Position numbers and translations under genes: made by a program. The notes below the pieces were generated by a model. The model saw only the letters and a list, made by a program, of their open reading frames with translations. It ran no database searches and was not told the origin of the DNA. Shown here piece after piece: positions 33,877 through 43,992 of a stretch of DNA of 64,000 bases (its first letter is position 1; every line of letters begins with the position of its first letter). The DNA lies in NCBI RefSeq assembly GCF_001894805.1, contig NZ_BCWX01000001.1, forward strand, positions 744,001-808,000. Direction: 5' to 3'. The DNA is from Rhodococcus globerulus NBRC 14531 (GTDB lineage: Bacteria; Actinomycetota; Actinomycetes; Mycobacteriales; Mycobacteriaceae).

Positions 33877-34846
33877 CTTCCGATTGGGCGCGGTCCAACC
33901 CGCCGTGCTCGAGGGCCGCGAGGTGAGAAGTGTCGGTCCAGTACACAGCGCCTCGCCGACGTACGGTCACAGTCAACGTGGCACCCAGATGTTCCAGTGC
34001 GCCAGGAACGTTGCGGCGCTGCGCGGGAAGAGGTACCGGGAGGATATGGGCGTCCGACAGGGGAGCGCTGCCCTCGATCTCGACACTCCAGAGGTGATTG
34101 CGGCCGCGTAGTGTCCAGCGGTCGTCGGCAACCACTGTGGTCACGGGCGAGGTGACCGGGTTTCCCAGCCGGAATACGGTTCCGTCGGGCAGTGCGACAA
34201 CAACGGCGGTGACTTCGGTGCGAAGCGGCCCCGCGCTGATCTGCCCGCCTGCGAAGGCGATACATGCATTCGGGTCGGTGAACCCCTGAGCCTGGCCCCA
34301 CCACCAGGATTCGGGGAAACCACCCTTGCCCCAGTTCTTCTCGCCGTACACCTGTGCTCCGGTGAGATCCCAGGTCTCGCCGTCGATGATCGCGGCGCCC
34401 TCGGCTCTGCCACCGAGAAGCCACGGATGCCAGTACTGATTGAGAGCGGGAACAGACTGGAAATAGCTGGAACCGCCGAAGCGTCGACGCGGCCAGAATC
34501 GCTGGTTCGAGATGCGAACGTCCAGACGCGCGGTCTCGAGATCGGCGTGTACCTGATCCGTCGTGCCGCGAAAAGCGTTGTCCGCATAGGCCCCTAGCCG
34601 GTCAGGATCGGCATATCCGCCGGGATGCTCTGTGTCGCTGAGGAAACCGCCGGGATGCGCGGCTATCGCGAGCGTCGACCAATGGCCGTCGGCCGCTCGA
34701 TTGATTCCGGCCAGTGCAATGACAACGCGGCCGCTTTCCGGCAGCGTGAACCGCCAGAAATAGCCTTCCATCGCAACATCGTGCGAGGCAAGTAGATTGC
34801 CGTACGGCGCGGTGGCGCCGGATGACCGGTACCCGGGAAGGTTCAC
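33842..34846 (-). CDS. Tocopherol cyclase-like protein
   Basis: A 334-residue protein resembling the tocopherol cyclase family. The central block VYGEKNWGKGGFPESWWWGQAQGF matches its signature, and YFWRFTLPESG opens the fold. In plants and cyanobacteria the enzyme forms the chromanol ring of vitamin E; bacteria of this group are not known to make tocopherol, so a different lipid or a hydroxylated fatty substrate is likely. It starts at GTG 34846, overlapping the thioesterase stop by four bases. The 3' end runs 35 bases into the LysR gene on the other strand. Confidence 0.7.
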   Translation of the reverse strand: MNLPGYRSSGATAPYGNLLASHDVAMEGYFWRFTLPESGRVVIALAGINRAADGHWSTLAIAAHPGGFLSDTEHPGGYADPDRLGAYADNAFRGTTDQVHADLETARLDVRISNQRFWPRRRFGGSSYFQSVPALNQYWHPWLLGGRAEGAAIIDGETWDLTGAQVYGEKNWGKGGFPESWWWGQAQGFTDPNACIAFAGGQISAGPLRTEVTAVVVALPDGTVFRLGNPVTSPVTTVVADDRWTLRGRNHLWSVEIEGSAPLSDAHILPVPLPAQRRNVPGALEHLGATLTVTVRRRGAVYWTDTSHLAALEHGGLDRAQSEVTRREQIAPDL

Positions 34847-35235
34847 GGCCCCAACACTGCCTGGGATGCCGTGACCTGAGCGACCAGACGGCCCTCGTCG
34901 TCCCGGAGTTCGGTGACTATCGCGATGGTGCTGCGGCCGGCATGCAGTGGCCGGGCAGTTGCAGTGACGGTGCCCTTGCGGACACCCCGAGTGAAGACCG
35001 TCGACGAACTGGTAGTCGAGGTGCCGGCGCCGGGTGGCAGGTTGAGGAATGCACAGACGGCGCCGACGCTGTCTGCCAGCGTCATCAAGGCGCCGCCGTG
35101 CATTCCGTTACCGGCGGTGGTGCGGTGGTTGTCCCAATCGAGGTGCCCGACAACCTCTTCGGAGGTCGCACTGTCCAACTGCACTCCGGTATGAACGGCA
35201 AAAGGCATGCTCGCGACAAGCTGTTCGAGGTCCAT
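34843..35235 (-). CDS. PaaI-type hotdog thioesterase
   Basis: A 130-residue single-hotdog protein. Typical motifs are the N-terminal HTGVQL and the helix block GNGMHGGALMTLADSVGAVCA. The Asn/Gly-His arrangement fits acyl-CoA thioester hydrolysis. It overlaps the tocopherol-cyclase-like gene (GTGA), so both proteins are made from one message. The likely job is to release an acyl group from CoA for or after the neighbouring enzyme; this is an inference from coupling only. Confidence 0.88.
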   Translation of the reverse strand: MDLEQLVASMPFAVHTGVQLDSATSEEVVGHLDWDNHRTTAGNGMHGGALMTLADSVGAVCAFLNLPPGAGTSTTSSSTVFTRGVRKGTVTATARPLHAGRSTIAIVTELRDDEGRLVAQVTASQAVLGP

Positions 35236-35280
35236 GCCTACCGATGCTAACCAGAAGTCGAAGCCGATGTGGAGCTTCGG

Positions 35281-36054
35281 CTACAGCGGAAGCGCAGTTT
35301 CCGACAGGCCGTCCGGGGCGTTGCGTCGACGGAACCACTCGGTACCGAATGCCGCGGTGAGCTGCTCGGTGGGCATTTCGAGGAACGGCCCGAAATCCCC
35401 GACCTGTGTGGCGTGCGCGTACATGGCCGCGCGCTTCGAGCTGATCACCGAACTGACGTCGACGGCCGTGGTGAGCTGTTCGGCTGGAAGGCCGAACGTC
35501 TCGATGTCCGGTGGCTGCGCTTCTTCCGTCCACTCCGGGTTGGCAAGCATCAGCATCTTCATGTGATCGCGGTTGGTGGACGCCTCGTAGACGAGCGGTG
35601 TGCCCGCGAGCTCAGCCGCCCGAATGCCGACGTAGTGCACCTGAATGTGGTCCGGGTGTCCGTAACCACCATTGGCGTCGTAGATCGTCAGGATGTCGGC
35701 GTTCTCCTCGCGAAGAACTTCTGCCAGACGCTCGGCCGCCTCGTCTACTTCGGCATTGCAGAAAGCGTCGGGATTCTCGTTCTCGGGGGTGCCGACCATT
35801 CCGGAATCCGGATAGTGCAGCGACACGACACGGCTGGCACCGAGGGCATCGGTGGACGCCTCGAGTTCGCGGCTGCGACGCTCCGCCAATGATTCGTGCT
35901 CGTCCAACAGGCCGTCGGGATACTCACCCAGCGCACCGTCGGTGGCCGTGACGACAACAACGCGATGACCCGCGTCGGCAGCCATTCTCATGACGCCACC
36001 CGTGATGAATACTTCGTCGTCGGGATGGGCGTGGAAACACACCAGGACACTCAT
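35281..36054 (-). CDS. PIG-L family deacetylase
   Basis: A 257-residue LmbE/PIG-L metal-dependent deacetylase. Zinc ligands are in AHPDDE near the N-terminus and in GHPDH further on. The family includes MshB and Mca of mycothiol metabolism and other N-acetylglucosamine or mycothiol-conjugate hydrolases. It is shorter than MshB (about 300), and proximity to mshA (2 kb) may be chance. ATG 36054 is supported by a strong promoter placed for leaderless translation. It is divergent to the MFS gene. Confidence 0.88.
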   Translation of the reverse strand: MSVLVCFHAHPDDEVFITGGVMRMAADAGHRVVVVTATDGALGEYPDGLLDEHESLAERRSRELEASTDALGASRVVSLHYPDSGMVGTPENENPDAFCNAEVDEAAERLAEVLREENADILTIYDANGGYGHPDHIQVHYVGIRAAELAGTPLVYEASTNRDHMKMLMLANPEWTEEAQPPDIETFGLPAEQLTTAVDVSSVISSKRAAMYAHATQVGDFGPFLEMPTEQLTAAFGTEWFRRRNAPDGLSETALPL

Positions 36055-36061
36055 TCGCGCA

Positions 36062-36089
36062 ATCGTAGGGCAAGCTACCGACAGGTCAA
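36062..36089 (-). promoter_or_regulatory. Promoter of the PIG-L gene, leaderless
   Basis: Read on the minus strand: TTGACC (36089-36084), 16-base spacer, TACGAT (36067-36062), then 7 bases to the ATG at 36054. This is a near-consensus SigA promoter and predicts a message starting at the start codon. Confidence 0.7.
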
Positions 36090-36155
36090 CTCGAGCCGGG
36101 ATTTGTGGTGGCTGCACATATTCTGTGAACCTTGTGGGGTGCACGAGAATCAGTC

Positions 36156-37382
36156 ATGACCAGTTCCGACGATAAAGGCCTGATGGGGGCATATCGCGAA
36201 ATATTCGCCGCCCCTGGCGCCATTGCCTTCTCCGCCGCCGGTTTCATCGCGCGGTTGCCGATCGCGATGATCGGCATCGGAATCGTGACGATGATCTCGC
36301 AACTTCGTGGTGACTACGGGCTGGCCGGCGCGCTCGCAGCAGTATTTGCGCTGTCCTGCGCCGTCATAGCGCCGTTGGTGTCCCGCACGGTGGATCGATT
36401 CGGGCAGCGCGCGGTTCTGCCCCTGGCCGCTGCGGTCAGCGCCATCTCGATCGGTGCGCTGCTGCTGTCCGTGAGATTCGAAGCGCCGGACTGGCTGCTG
36501 TTCGCTCTGGTGATCCCGGCCGGTGCGACCCCGACGATCGGTGCGATGGTTCGCGCCAGGTGGGTTGCGATCTACGTCGGAGAACCTGAGTTGCGCACAG
36601 CTTTTGCGTTCGAATCCGTCGTCGACGAACTCTGTTTCGTGGTGGGGCCGGTGCTCTCGGTCGGTCTGAGCATCGGGTTGTTTCCCGAAGCCGGTCCGCT
36701 CGCGGGAGTAATTCTTCTTGTGGTCGGCACGCTCCTACTGGTGGCGCAGCGATCGACGGAACCCAAGATTCATCCGCGCATACCGGGCCGGGGACGCTCG
36801 GTTCTCGCGAACCCGGCGATGTGGATCGTCATCATCGTGATGGTGATGCTGGGAACCATGTTCGGCGTCATCGACGTCGGTGCCATCGCGTTCACCCAGG
36901 AACAGAACTCGCCCGGGTCGGCGACCGTCGTCCTCGCCCTGTTTGCCGGCGGATCGGGAATCGTGGGCTTGGTGTTCGGGTCCCGGCACCCGACGCGCTC
37001 GCTACGCGGACAGCTGATGATCGCGTCCATTGCCGTCACCGTGCTGAGCATTCCGCTCCTGCTGGTCGGCAACGTCGCGGGACTGGCAGCGGCCTACATC
37101 CTGGCCGGCGCGACAATCGCGCCGACGCTCATCATCGCCACAGCTCTTGTCGAGCAGATCGTCCCACCCGAGAAACTCACCGAAGGTATGACGCTGACGG
37201 TGACCGGCCTGGGCGTCGGCGTGGCGCTCGGATCCGCGCTGGCGGGGCAGCTGATCGACCGCTACGGAGTCTCGTCGGCGTACACGCTTGCCGTCGGCGC
37301 AGCGGTCACAGCCTCTATCGTGACGGCATGTCTATTCGTGAAGCCGTCAGCGTCGACGGCACGTCCATCGTCTACCGAGTAA
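36156..37382 (+). CDS. MFS transporter
   Basis: A 408-residue protein with about 12 hydrophobic helices in two halves and a loop near the middle (AQRSTEPKIHPRIPGRGRS). The motif SRTVDRFGQRAVLP between helices 2 and 3 is the MFS signature. It looks like an efflux-type carrier of the kind that exports drugs or sugars; the substrate cannot be told. ATG 36156 is 101 bases from the divergent PIG-L start. Its 3' end overlaps the next gene by 55 bases. Confidence 0.88.
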   Translation: MTSSDDKGLMGAYREIFAAPGAIAFSAAGFIARLPIAMIGIGIVTMISQLRGDYGLAGALAAVFALSCAVIAPLVSRTVDRFGQRAVLPLAAAVSAISIGALLLSVRFEAPDWLLFALVIPAGATPTIGAMVRARWVAIYVGEPELRTAFAFESVVDELCFVVGPVLSVGLSIGLFPEAGPLAGVILLVVGTLLLVAQRSTEPKIHPRIPGRGRSVLANPAMWIVIIVMVMLGTMFGVIDVGAIAFTQEQNSPGSATVVLALFAGGSGIVGLVFGSRHPTRSLRGQLMIASIAVTVLSIPLLLVGNVAGLAAAYILAGATIAPTLIIATALVEQIVPPEKLTEGMTLTVTGLGVGVALGSALAGQLIDRYGVSSAYTLAVGAAVTASIVTACLFVKPSASTARPSSTE

Positions 37383-38155
37383 CCGGAAACCCGGAAGCAA
37401 CCCCGCTGGTCCTGCTGCACGGCTGGGCACAGTCCTCGCAGTGCTGGGGTGAGCAGGTTCTGAGCGAACTGGCGTCCTCGCACCGGTTGATCGCCGTTGA
37501 TCTACGCGGCCACGGATACTCCGACGCCCCCGAAGACGGTTACGACAACAGCGCGAACTGGGCCGGCGATGTTGCCGCTGTCCTGGCAGCCGAGGGCATC
37601 ACCGAGAAAGCCGTGTTGCTCGGGTGGTCGTACGGCGGACTCGTGATCTGCGATTACCTGGCAGCGCACGGAACGGACGCTGTCGCCGGCGTTGTCCTGG
37701 TCGGGGCGATCACGAGCATCGGACGCGGTGAGAAGGGCGGCAAGGTGGGTGCGGCAATGCGCAGCGCTGTTCCCGGTGCCATGTCGGAAGATCCCCGCGA
37801 GGCGATTCGGGCACTCGGCGCGTTCGGCAACGCGCTCACCGGCCCGCCGGAAGGCAAAGGGGCCCAGTCGCAGGCCCTGTTCGGTGCGAGCCTCGCGACC
37901 CGCCCGCGCGTGCGGGCCGCACTGTTCAACCGTGCGGTCGGTCACGACGAACTGCTCCGTTCCCTCGACATCCCGGCGCTGGTTCTGCACGGCGCCGAAG
38001 ACTCCGTTGTCGACGTGAGTGCAGGTAAGCACGCCGAAGAGCTGATTCCGAAGTCGCAGGCGTCGTACTGGGACGGCTGCGATCACGGGCCGTTCGTCGA
38101 GGATCCGACCCGATTCGTGTCCGAAGTGAGAACGTTTGTCTCCAGCCTCGGTTAG
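37328..38155 (+). CDS. Alpha/beta hydrolase
   Basis: A 275-residue hydrolase. The nucleophile elbow is GWSYGG (Ser in place of the more common GHSxG context), the acid is in GAEDSVV and the histidine is in WDGCDHGPFVEDP. The oxyanion block is LHGWAQSS, and DLRGHGYSDAP follows. It resembles haloperoxidase-like esterases. Only ATG 37328 fits, which lies inside the MFS gene, so the two overlap by 55 bases and are surely co-transcribed. mshA follows 33 bases later. Confidence 0.88.
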   Translation: MSIREAVSVDGTSIVYRVTGNPEATPLVLLHGWAQSSQCWGEQVLSELASSHRLIAVDLRGHGYSDAPEDGYDNSANWAGDVAAVLAAEGITEKAVLLGWSYGGLVICDYLAAHGTDAVAGVVLVGAITSIGRGEKGGKVGAAMRSAVPGAMSEDPREAIRALGAFGNALTGPPEGKGAQSQALFGASLATRPRVRAALFNRAVGHDELLRSLDIPALVLHGAEDSVVDVSAGKHAEELIPKSQASYWDGCDHGPFVEDPTRFVSEVRTFVSSLG

Positions 38156-38188
38156 AGTTCGCGCCCGGTGAGGGGGCACTATGGAGTC

Positions 38189-39526
38189 GTGACACCCACG
38201 CACACTTCGCGCCCTCGCCGGGTGGCCGTACTGTCGGTCCACACCTCGCCCTTGGCGCAACCAGGCACCGGTGATGCAGGTGGGATGAACGTCTACGTCC
38301 TGCAATCCGCGATTCAGTTGGCTAAACGTGGTGTCGAGGTGGAGATTTTCACCCGCGCGACGTCATCGGCAGACTCTCCCGTCGTCGAAGCCGCACCGGG
38401 GGTTCGGGTGCGCAACGTCGCCGCCGGTCCGTTCGAGGGCCTCGACAAGGCAGATCTCCCGACGCAACTCTGCGCGTTTGTCGCCGGAGTCCTGCGAGAG
38501 GAAGCGCGTCGTGAACCGGGCTATTACAGCCTGATTCACTCGCACTACTGGCTGTCCGGGCAGGTCGGCTGGTTGGCTCGGGACCGCTGGGGCGTTCCGC
38601 TCGTCCACACCGCGCACACTCTTGCCGCCGTCAAGAACCTGTCGATGGCAGAGGGGGACACGCCCGAACCCGCCGCTCGGCAGATCGGTGAGCAACAGGT
38701 TGTGGCCGAGTCCGATCGGCTTGTTGCCAACACCACCGACGAAGCCAAAGCTCTCCACGAGTTGTACGGGGCCGACCCGACGCGCATCGACGTCGTCGCG
38801 CCCGGCGCGGATCTGACGCTCTATCGTCCGGGCGATCGTGATCGGGCCAGGGCGTCGTTCGGCCTGAATCCCAACGAAGTGATCGTGACGTTCGTCGGTC
38901 GCATTCAACCCCTCAAGGCGCCGGACGTCCTTCTGCGTGCCGCTGCGGAAGTCATCAGCCGCAACCCCGGATTGCCGCTGCGCATCCTGGTCGTCGGTGG
39001 TCCATCCGGCACCGGACTGGCTCAGCCGGACGTCTTGATCGAGCTGGCACGCACCCTCGGCATCACGGCGCAGGTGACCTTCCTGCCGCCGCAAGCGCCG
39101 ACGCGGCTGGCCGATGTGTATCGGGCGTCGGATCTTGTTGCGGTACCGAGCTATTCGGAATCATTCGGCCTGGTGGCCATCGAGGCTCAAGCCTGTGGGA
39201 CTCCCGTGATCGCCGCTGACGTCGGCGGGCTGGGTGTTGCCGTTCGCAACGGTGAGACGGGCCTACTGGTGCAGGGGCACAAGACGCAGGATTGGGCAGG
39301 CGCTCTCGAAGCGCTGGTCACCGAACCCGCGCGTCTGGAAACTCTTGCCGAGCGCGCTCCCCGTCACGCGGAGAACTTCTCGTGGGAACACACCGCGGAC
39401 GGACTCCTCGAGAGCTATCGCAAAGCCGCAGTCAACTACAACAACGGAACCGGTCCCAGTGACTTCTCGCCCCGCCGCGCGCGGGGACTGTGGCGTCTGC
39501 GACGGACCGGAGGAGTGCGTACATGA
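38189..39526 (+). CDS. mshA: D-inositol-3-phosphate glycosyltransferase
   Basis: A 445-residue GT4-family enzyme making the first mycothiol intermediate from UDP-GlcNAc and 1-L-myo-inositol 1-phosphate. Key segments are [21 protein letters not shown] at the N-terminus, [16 protein letters not shown], and [21 protein letters not shown] with the UDP-binding Glu residues. GTG 38189 is used; GTG 38168 would add seven residues. It overlaps the YbjN-domain gene by four bases (ATGA). Mycothiol is the main thiol buffer of this group. Position and length match Rv0486. Confidence 0.95.
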   Translation: MTPTHTSRPRRVAVLSVHTSPLAQPGTGDAGGMNVYVLQSAIQLAKRGVEVEIFTRATSSADSPVVEAAPGVRVRNVAAGPFEGLDKADLPTQLCAFVAGVLREEARREPGYYSLIHSHYWLSGQVGWLARDRWGVPLVHTAHTLAAVKNLSMAEGDTPEPAARQIGEQQVVAESDRLVANTTDEAKALHELYGADPTRIDVVAPGADLTLYRPGDRDRARASFGLNPNEVIVTFVGRIQPLKAPDVLLRAAAEVISRNPGLPLRILVVGGPSGTGLAQPDVLIELARTLGITAQVTFLPPQAPTRLADVYRASDLVAVPSYSESFGLVAIEAQACGTPVIAADVGGLGVAVRNGETGLLVQGHKTQDWAGALEALVTEPARLETLAERAPRHAENFSWEHTADGLLESYRKAAVNYNNGTGPSDFSPRRARGLWRLRRTGGVRT

Positions 39527-40056
39527 GCAGTGTTTCCGACATCATCGAGCAGGCCCTCACCGAGCGTGAACTCGAATTCACGAAGCGCGACGGCACCCAT
39601 TTCATCGTCGAACTTCCCGGTGAGCACAAACTCAAGACGTCGACTTTGCTGACCGTCGGGAACCACGGTGTGCGGGTCGAAGCTTTTGTGTGCCGCAAGG
39701 TCGACGAGAACTTCGAGGGTGTCTACAAGTTCCTGCTCAAGCGGAACCGTCGCCTGTACGGGGTGGCGTACACGCTCGACAAGGTCGGGGACATCTACCT
39801 CGTCGGCAAGATCTCCGAACATGCGGTGACCGGTGACGAACTCGATCGGGTTCTCGGCCAGGTCCTCGAGGCTGCGGACGGCGATTTCAACGTCATCCTC
39901 GAACTCGGATTCTTCTCGTCCATCAAGCGGGAATGGGCGTGGCGCGTCTCGCGTGGGGAGTCGCTGGCGAACCTGCAACCGTTCAAGCATCTGATCGAAG
40001 AAGCGGACGGCGAGAAAGCGGACGCCGAAGAATTGGACACTGCCGCCGAGAAGTGA
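39523..40056 (+). CDS. YbjN domain-containing protein
   Basis: A 177-residue YbjN-like protein, fold related to type III secretion chaperones. Conserved parts are [37 protein letters not shown] and [28 protein letters not shown]. Function in this group is unknown. It starts at ATG 39523, overlapping the mshA stop, with GGAGGAG upstream. The same pairing is seen in mycobacteria (Rv0486-Rv0487). Coupling suggests a helper role near MshA or the envelope, without proof. Confidence 0.88.
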   Translation: MSSVSDIIEQALTERELEFTKRDGTHFIVELPGEHKLKTSTLLTVGNHGVRVEAFVCRKVDENFEGVYKFLLKRNRRLYGVAYTLDKVGDIYLVGKISEHAVTGDELDRVLGQVLEAADGDFNVILELGFFSSIKREWAWRVSRGESLANLQPFKHLIEEADGEKADAEELDTAAEK

Positions 40057-40095
40057 TGCGTGAGACATATCGGCGATGTGTCCCGTAGGGTGTTC

Positions 40096-40149
40096 TTTAC
40101 TTTGTGACTACCATCACGGAATAATGCTGTTTCCGTAAGTCACAGTAAA
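40096..40149. promoter_or_regulatory. Nested inverted repeat before the acyl-CoA ligase gene
   Basis: An outer imperfect repeat (TTTACTTTGTGACT, 40096-40109, with AGTCACAGTAAA, 40138-40149) encloses an inner one (ACGGAA, 40116-40121, with TTCCGT, 40131-40136). It ends 41 bases before the TTG start. It can be an operator or fold as a hairpin in the leader. The AT content is clearly higher than the surroundings. Confidence 0.55.
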
Positions 40150-40190
40150 TTGTTCGTCACCTTGCCGCGCAACCTTCACGAGGAGCACCG

Positions 40191-41792
40191 TTGAGCTTCA
40201 AGAGTCCGTTCCCCGACGTCGACATCCCCAACGTCAGCGTCTACGACTTCCTGTTCGGAAACATCGAACCCGCTGATCTCGACAAGACCGCGTTTGTCGA
40301 GGGCGCTTCGGGCACCGTCACCACGTACGCCTCGCTGATCGCGCAGATCAACGGCGTCGCTGGAGCCCTCGCCGCGCGCGGACTCGCTGTGGGGGACGTC
40401 GTCGCTCTGCATTCACCGAACGTCCCGGCGTTCGGATCCGTCTTCCACGGCATCTTGCGTGCCGGTGGCGTTGCGACCACCATCAACGCTCTCTACACCG
40501 CCGAGGACATCGCCAAGCAACTCACCGACTCGAAGGCCACGTTCCTCTTCACGGTCTCGCCGCTGCTTCCGCAAGCCGAGGCGGCGGCCGACGAGGTCGG
40601 CATCCCGGCCGAGAACGTGATCGTCCTCGACGGCGCCGAAGGCCACCTCTCGCTGCGCGATCTGCTCGGTGAAGGTGCGACGCCGCCCGAGGTTTCCTTC
40701 GATCCGGCCACCCAACTCGCGGTGCTGCCGTACTCGTCAGGCACTACCGGTCGACCCAAGGGGGTCATGCTCACCCATCGCAACCTGGTCGCGAATGTCT
40801 GCCAGATCATGCCGCGGATGGGCATCGGCTCCGACGACAAGATTCTCGCAGTCCTGCCGTTCTTCCACATCTACGGCATGACGGTGCTGCTCAACGCCGC
40901 GCTCTTCGCCCGCGCGAGCCTGATTACGATGCCGAAGTTCGATCTCGTCGAATTTCTGCGGATCCTCGCCGAGCAGAAATCGACATACATCTTCGTCGCG
41001 CCGCCCGTCGCGGTCGCGTTGGCGAAACATCCACTGGTCGACCAGTACGACCTGTCGAGTGTGCACACGATTTTCTCCGGCGCCGCCCCGCTCGATGCCG
41101 CCCTCGGCAAGGCCGTCGCCGATCGCCTGAACTGCCGGGTCCGTCAGGGCTACGGCATGTCCGAGATGAGCCCGGTCAGCCATGCAATTCCGTTCGACCG
41201 GGACGACATGCCGCTCGACTCGTGCGGCCCGACCATCGCGAACATGGAATGCAAGCTCGTCGATCCGGGCACCGGTGAAGAGGTTGCATACCCCGCGGCC
41301 GGTTCCGGCGAGGTCAGTTCGCCCGGTGAGCTGTGGTGCAAGGGCCCGAACATCATGGCCGGGTACCTCGGGAACGAGCAGGCAACCAAAGACACCCTCG
41401 ACGCCGACGGTTACCTGCGTACCGGCGACATTGCGACCGTCGACGCCGAAGGTGTCGTCACCATCGTCGACCGTCTCAAGGAACTGATCAAGTACAAGGG
41501 CTACCAGGTTCCGCCGGCCGAACTCGAAGCGTTGCTGCTCACCCACCCGCAGATCGCCGACGCCGCCGTCATCGGAGTGCTCGACGAGGAGGGCGAGGAA
41601 GTGCCGAAGGCGTTTGTCGTCCTGCAGGACGGTGCCGCGTTGTCCGAGACCGACGTCATCGCTTTTGTCGCCGAGCGCGTCTCACCGCACAAGAAGGTTC
41701 GCAAGGTCGCCTTCATCAGCACGGTCCCCAAGTCCGCGGCCGGAAAGATCCTCCGCAAGGATCTGCGCACCGCAGAAGCAGCGCAAAGCTGA
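40191..41792 (+). CDS. Acyl-CoA synthetase of the 4-coumarate:CoA ligase type
   Basis: A 533-residue ANL-superfamily ligase, which activates a carboxylic acid with ATP and joins it to CoA. Motifs are [15 protein letters not shown] (P-loop), [14 protein letters not shown] and [13 protein letters not shown], with the terminal catalytic Lys in SAAGKILRK. The substrate could be an aromatic acid or a medium-chain fatty acid. TTG 40191 follows AGGAG with 5-base spacing and is well supported. The upstream nested repeat suggests its own regulation. gpmA follows 55 bases later. Confidence 0.9.
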   Translation: MSFKSPFPDVDIPNVSVYDFLFGNIEPADLDKTAFVEGASGTVTTYASLIAQINGVAGALAARGLAVGDVVALHSPNVPAFGSVFHGILRAGGVATTINALYTAEDIAKQLTDSKATFLFTVSPLLPQAEAAADEVGIPAENVIVLDGAEGHLSLRDLLGEGATPPEVSFDPATQLAVLPYSSGTTGRPKGVMLTHRNLVANVCQIMPRMGIGSDDKILAVLPFFHIYGMTVLLNAALFARASLITMPKFDLVEFLRILAEQKSTYIFVAPPVAVALAKHPLVDQYDLSSVHTIFSGAAPLDAALGKAVADRLNCRVRQGYGMSEMSPVSHAIPFDRDDMPLDSCGPTIANMECKLVDPGTGEEVAYPAAGSGEVSSPGELWCKGPNIMAGYLGNEQATKDTLDADGYLRTGDIATVDAEGVVTIVDRLKELIKYKGYQVPPAELEALLLTHPQIADAAVIGVLDEEGEEVPKAFVVLQDGAALSETDVIAFVAERVSPHKKVRKVAFISTVPKSAAGKILRKDLRTAEAAQS

Positions 41793-41847
41793 TTTCGCGG
41801 CAGGGTTGATCAAGACGTGTTCCGGTACTCATGCCAGGATGAACGGC

Positions 41848-42594
41848 ATGAGTATCGGAACACTGGTCCTGCTTCGCCACGGCGAGAGCGAATGGAATGC
41901 ACTCAATCTGTTCACCGGCTGGGTGGACGTACACCTGACCGACAAGGGCATGGCCGAAGGCAAGCGCGCCGGCGAACTGCTCGCCGAGCACGGCCTGCTG
42001 CCCGATGTCCTCTACACCTCGCTGCTTCGCCGCGCGATCAGCACCGCCAACCTCGCACTCGATGCGGCCGATCGCCACTGGATCCCCGTCGTCCGCGACT
42101 GGCGCCTCAACGAGCGCCATTACGGCGCCCTGCAGGGCAAGAACAAGGCTCAGACCAAAGAGGAGTACGGCAACGATCAGTTCATGCTGTGGCGTCGTAG
42201 CTACGACACGCCGCCGCCGGCCATCGAAGCGGGCAGCGAATACAGCCAGGACACCGATCCGCGTTACGCAAACCTCGACGAGGTGCCGCTGACCGAGTGC
42301 CTGCTCGACGTCGTCAAGCGGTTGATCCCGTACTGGGAAGGCACGATCTCCCAGGAACTGCTCGCAGGTAAGAACGTTCTGGTCACCGCTCACGGCAATT
42401 CGCTGCGCGCCTTGGTCAAGCACCTCGACGGTATTTCCGACGAGGACATCGCCGGTCTCAACATCCCGACGGGCATTCCGCTGCGTTACGACCTCGACGA
42501 GAACCTGCAGCCGCTCAACCCGGGCGGCACCTACCTCGATCCCGAGGCGGCCGCCGCAGGCGCTGCCGCAGTGGCGAATCAGGGCGCGAAGTAG
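41848..42594 (+). CDS. gpmA: 2,3-bisphosphoglycerate-dependent phosphoglycerate mutase
   Basis: A 248-residue mutase (gpm1 in mycobacteria) of glycolysis and gluconeogenesis. The phospho-histidine is His11 in [18 protein letters not shown]. The second histidine is in [27 protein letters not shown] is also typical. ATG 41848 is used with AGGA 8 bases before; an in-frame ATG at 41839 is possible. A terminator follows at 42612, then senX3, as in mycobacteria. Confidence 0.95.
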   Translation: MSIGTLVLLRHGESEWNALNLFTGWVDVHLTDKGMAEGKRAGELLAEHGLLPDVLYTSLLRRAISTANLALDAADRHWIPVVRDWRLNERHYGALQGKNKAQTKEEYGNDQFMLWRRSYDTPPPAIEAGSEYSQDTDPRYANLDEVPLTECLLDVVKRLIPYWEGTISQELLAGKNVLVTAHGNSLRALVKHLDGISDEDIAGLNIPTGIPLRYDLDENLQPLNPGGTYLDPEAAAAGAAAVANQGAK

Positions 42595-42611
42595 CGCCAT
42601 CATGATGACTT

Positions 42612-42648
42612 CCGAAGCCCCTCGAACTGACTGTTCGGGGGGCTTCGG
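42612..42648 (+). terminator. Terminator after gpmA
   Basis: A 10-bp stem, CCGAAGCCCC (42612-42621) with GGGGCTTCGG (42639-42648), has an inner CGAAC/GTTCG pair. It lies 17 bases after the gpmA stop and separates it from senX3. Confidence 0.85.
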
Positions 42649-42756
42649 CGAACAGCAGATGAACGGCGCGCCAACGCCGCCCACCGGGCGGATGACGTGG
42701 GCGGAAATGCTCGAACCCGCCGTAACCCACTCGACGCGCGAACGTACGATTGCGCC

Positions 42757-43992
42757 GTGAGTGTCGCAACTGCAGTGCTGCTGATCGTGGTTGGCGGCTT
42801 GATCGGATACCTCGTCGGAGGTGTGCTGATTCCGAGGCTGAGCTCACGGCACCGCGAACGTGCTGCAGAACAGACCGGGTTGACAATGTCGCAGGTCCTG
42901 GACCTGATCGTGCTGGCGTCCGAGAGCGGTATCGCCGTTGTCGACGGCTATCACGACGTGGTGCTGTTCAATCCCCGCGCGGAAGAGTTGGGGCTTGTCA
43001 AGAATCGCCGCGTCGACGAGCGGGCGTGGCAGGCAGCCCTGAAGGTGCTCGAGACCGGGCAACCCGTCGAAGTGGATCTGACGGCCACAACCGTCCAACG
43101 CGGACGCGACAAGATCGCGGTTCGCGGGGTGGCGCGTCTGCTCAGCAAGGACGAGCGCAATTTCGTGGTCCTGTTCGCGGACGACGATTCCGAGCAGGTT
43201 CGCATGGAGGCGACGAGACGCGACTTCGTTGCGAACGTCAGTCACGAACTCAAAACCCCGGTCGGAGCGATGAGTTTGCTGGCAGAAGCACTGCTGGAAT
43301 CCGCCGACGATCCGGAGTCGGTGCGGCACTTCGGCGAACGAGTGCACAGCGAGTCGATTCGCCTCGGCAAGATGGTGACGGAACTGATCGCGCTTTCACG
43401 ATTGCAGGGAGCCGAGAAACTTCCCGACCTCGATGTCGTGGACGTGGATACCGTTGTCTCCGAAGCGTTGTCGAGGTCGAGGTTGTCGGCCGAGGCAGCC
43501 GAGATCACCGTCACCACCGATCATCCGAGTGGACTCGAAGTTCTCGGCGATCAGACGTTGCTCGTTACCGCACTGTCCAATCTCATCGAGAATGCGATTG
43601 CATACTCGCCCAAGGGCTCTCCGGTTTCGGTCAGTCGCTCGATGCGCGGTGGCAACGTCGCCATCGCCGTGACCGATCGCGGCGAGGGAATCGCAAAAGC
43701 CGACCAGGAACGCGTATTCGAGCGATTCTTCCGGGTCGACAAAGCACGATCGCGCCAGACCGGAGGCACCGGACTGGGGCTCGCGATCGTCAAGCACGTA
43801 GCGGCCAATCACAACGGCTCCATCGACGTATGGAGCAAACCAGGAACCGGGTCCACCTTCACCTTGCAGATACCAGCGCATGTGGAGGAGACCGACGACC
43901 TCGACGACGGCGACGCGGGAGCACTCGGTTCCGGGCGAAGCGGTAGACGAGACTCAGGCAGTAAAGACACAGGCATGGAGGCCAAACGATGA
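42757..43992 (+). CDS. senX3: Phosphate-sensing histidine kinase
   Basis: A 411-residue sensor kinase of the SenX3-RegX3 system for inorganic phosphate limitation. One or two N-terminal membrane helices ([23 protein letters not shown]) come first, then a PAS-like region. The phospho-accepting His is in [13 protein letters not shown], the N box is [10 protein letters not shown], and the G boxes are DRGEGIA and [15 protein letters not shown] 42757 lies 7 bases after TACGAT, which fits a leaderless start. The C-terminal 35 residues are acidic and low-complexity. It overlaps regX3 by four bases; the MIRU spacer repeats of M. tuberculosis are absent. Confidence 0.95.
   Translation: MSVATAVLLIVVGGLIGYLVGGVLIPRLSSRHRERAAEQTGLTMSQVLDLIVLASESGIAVVDGYHDVVLFNPRAEELGLVKNRRVDERAWQAALKVLETGQPVEVDLTATTVQRGRDKIAVRGVARLLSKDERNFVVLFADDDSEQVRMEATRRDFVANVSHELKTPVGAMSLLAEALLESADDPESVRHFGERVHSESIRLGKMVTELIALSRLQGAEKLPDLDVVDVDTVVSEALSRSRLSAEAAEITVTTDHPSGLEVLGDQTLLVTALSNLIENAIAYSPKGSPVSVSRSMRGGNVAIAVTDRGEGIAKADQERVFERFFRVDKARSRQTGGTGLGLAIVKHVAANHNGSIDVWSKPGTGSTFTLQIPAHVEETDDLDDGDAGALGSGRSGRRDSGSKDTGMEAKR

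Noticed and set aside
35281..36054. MshB or Mca of the mycothiol pathway
   Set aside because: It has the PIG-L metal motif and lies near mshA, but is shorter than both and the generic family cannot be narrowed by sequence alone.
42595..42756. RegX3 binding repeats before senX3
   Set aside because: No pair of GTTCACC-like repeats was found in this gap; only the gpmA terminator and a -10-like TACGAT.
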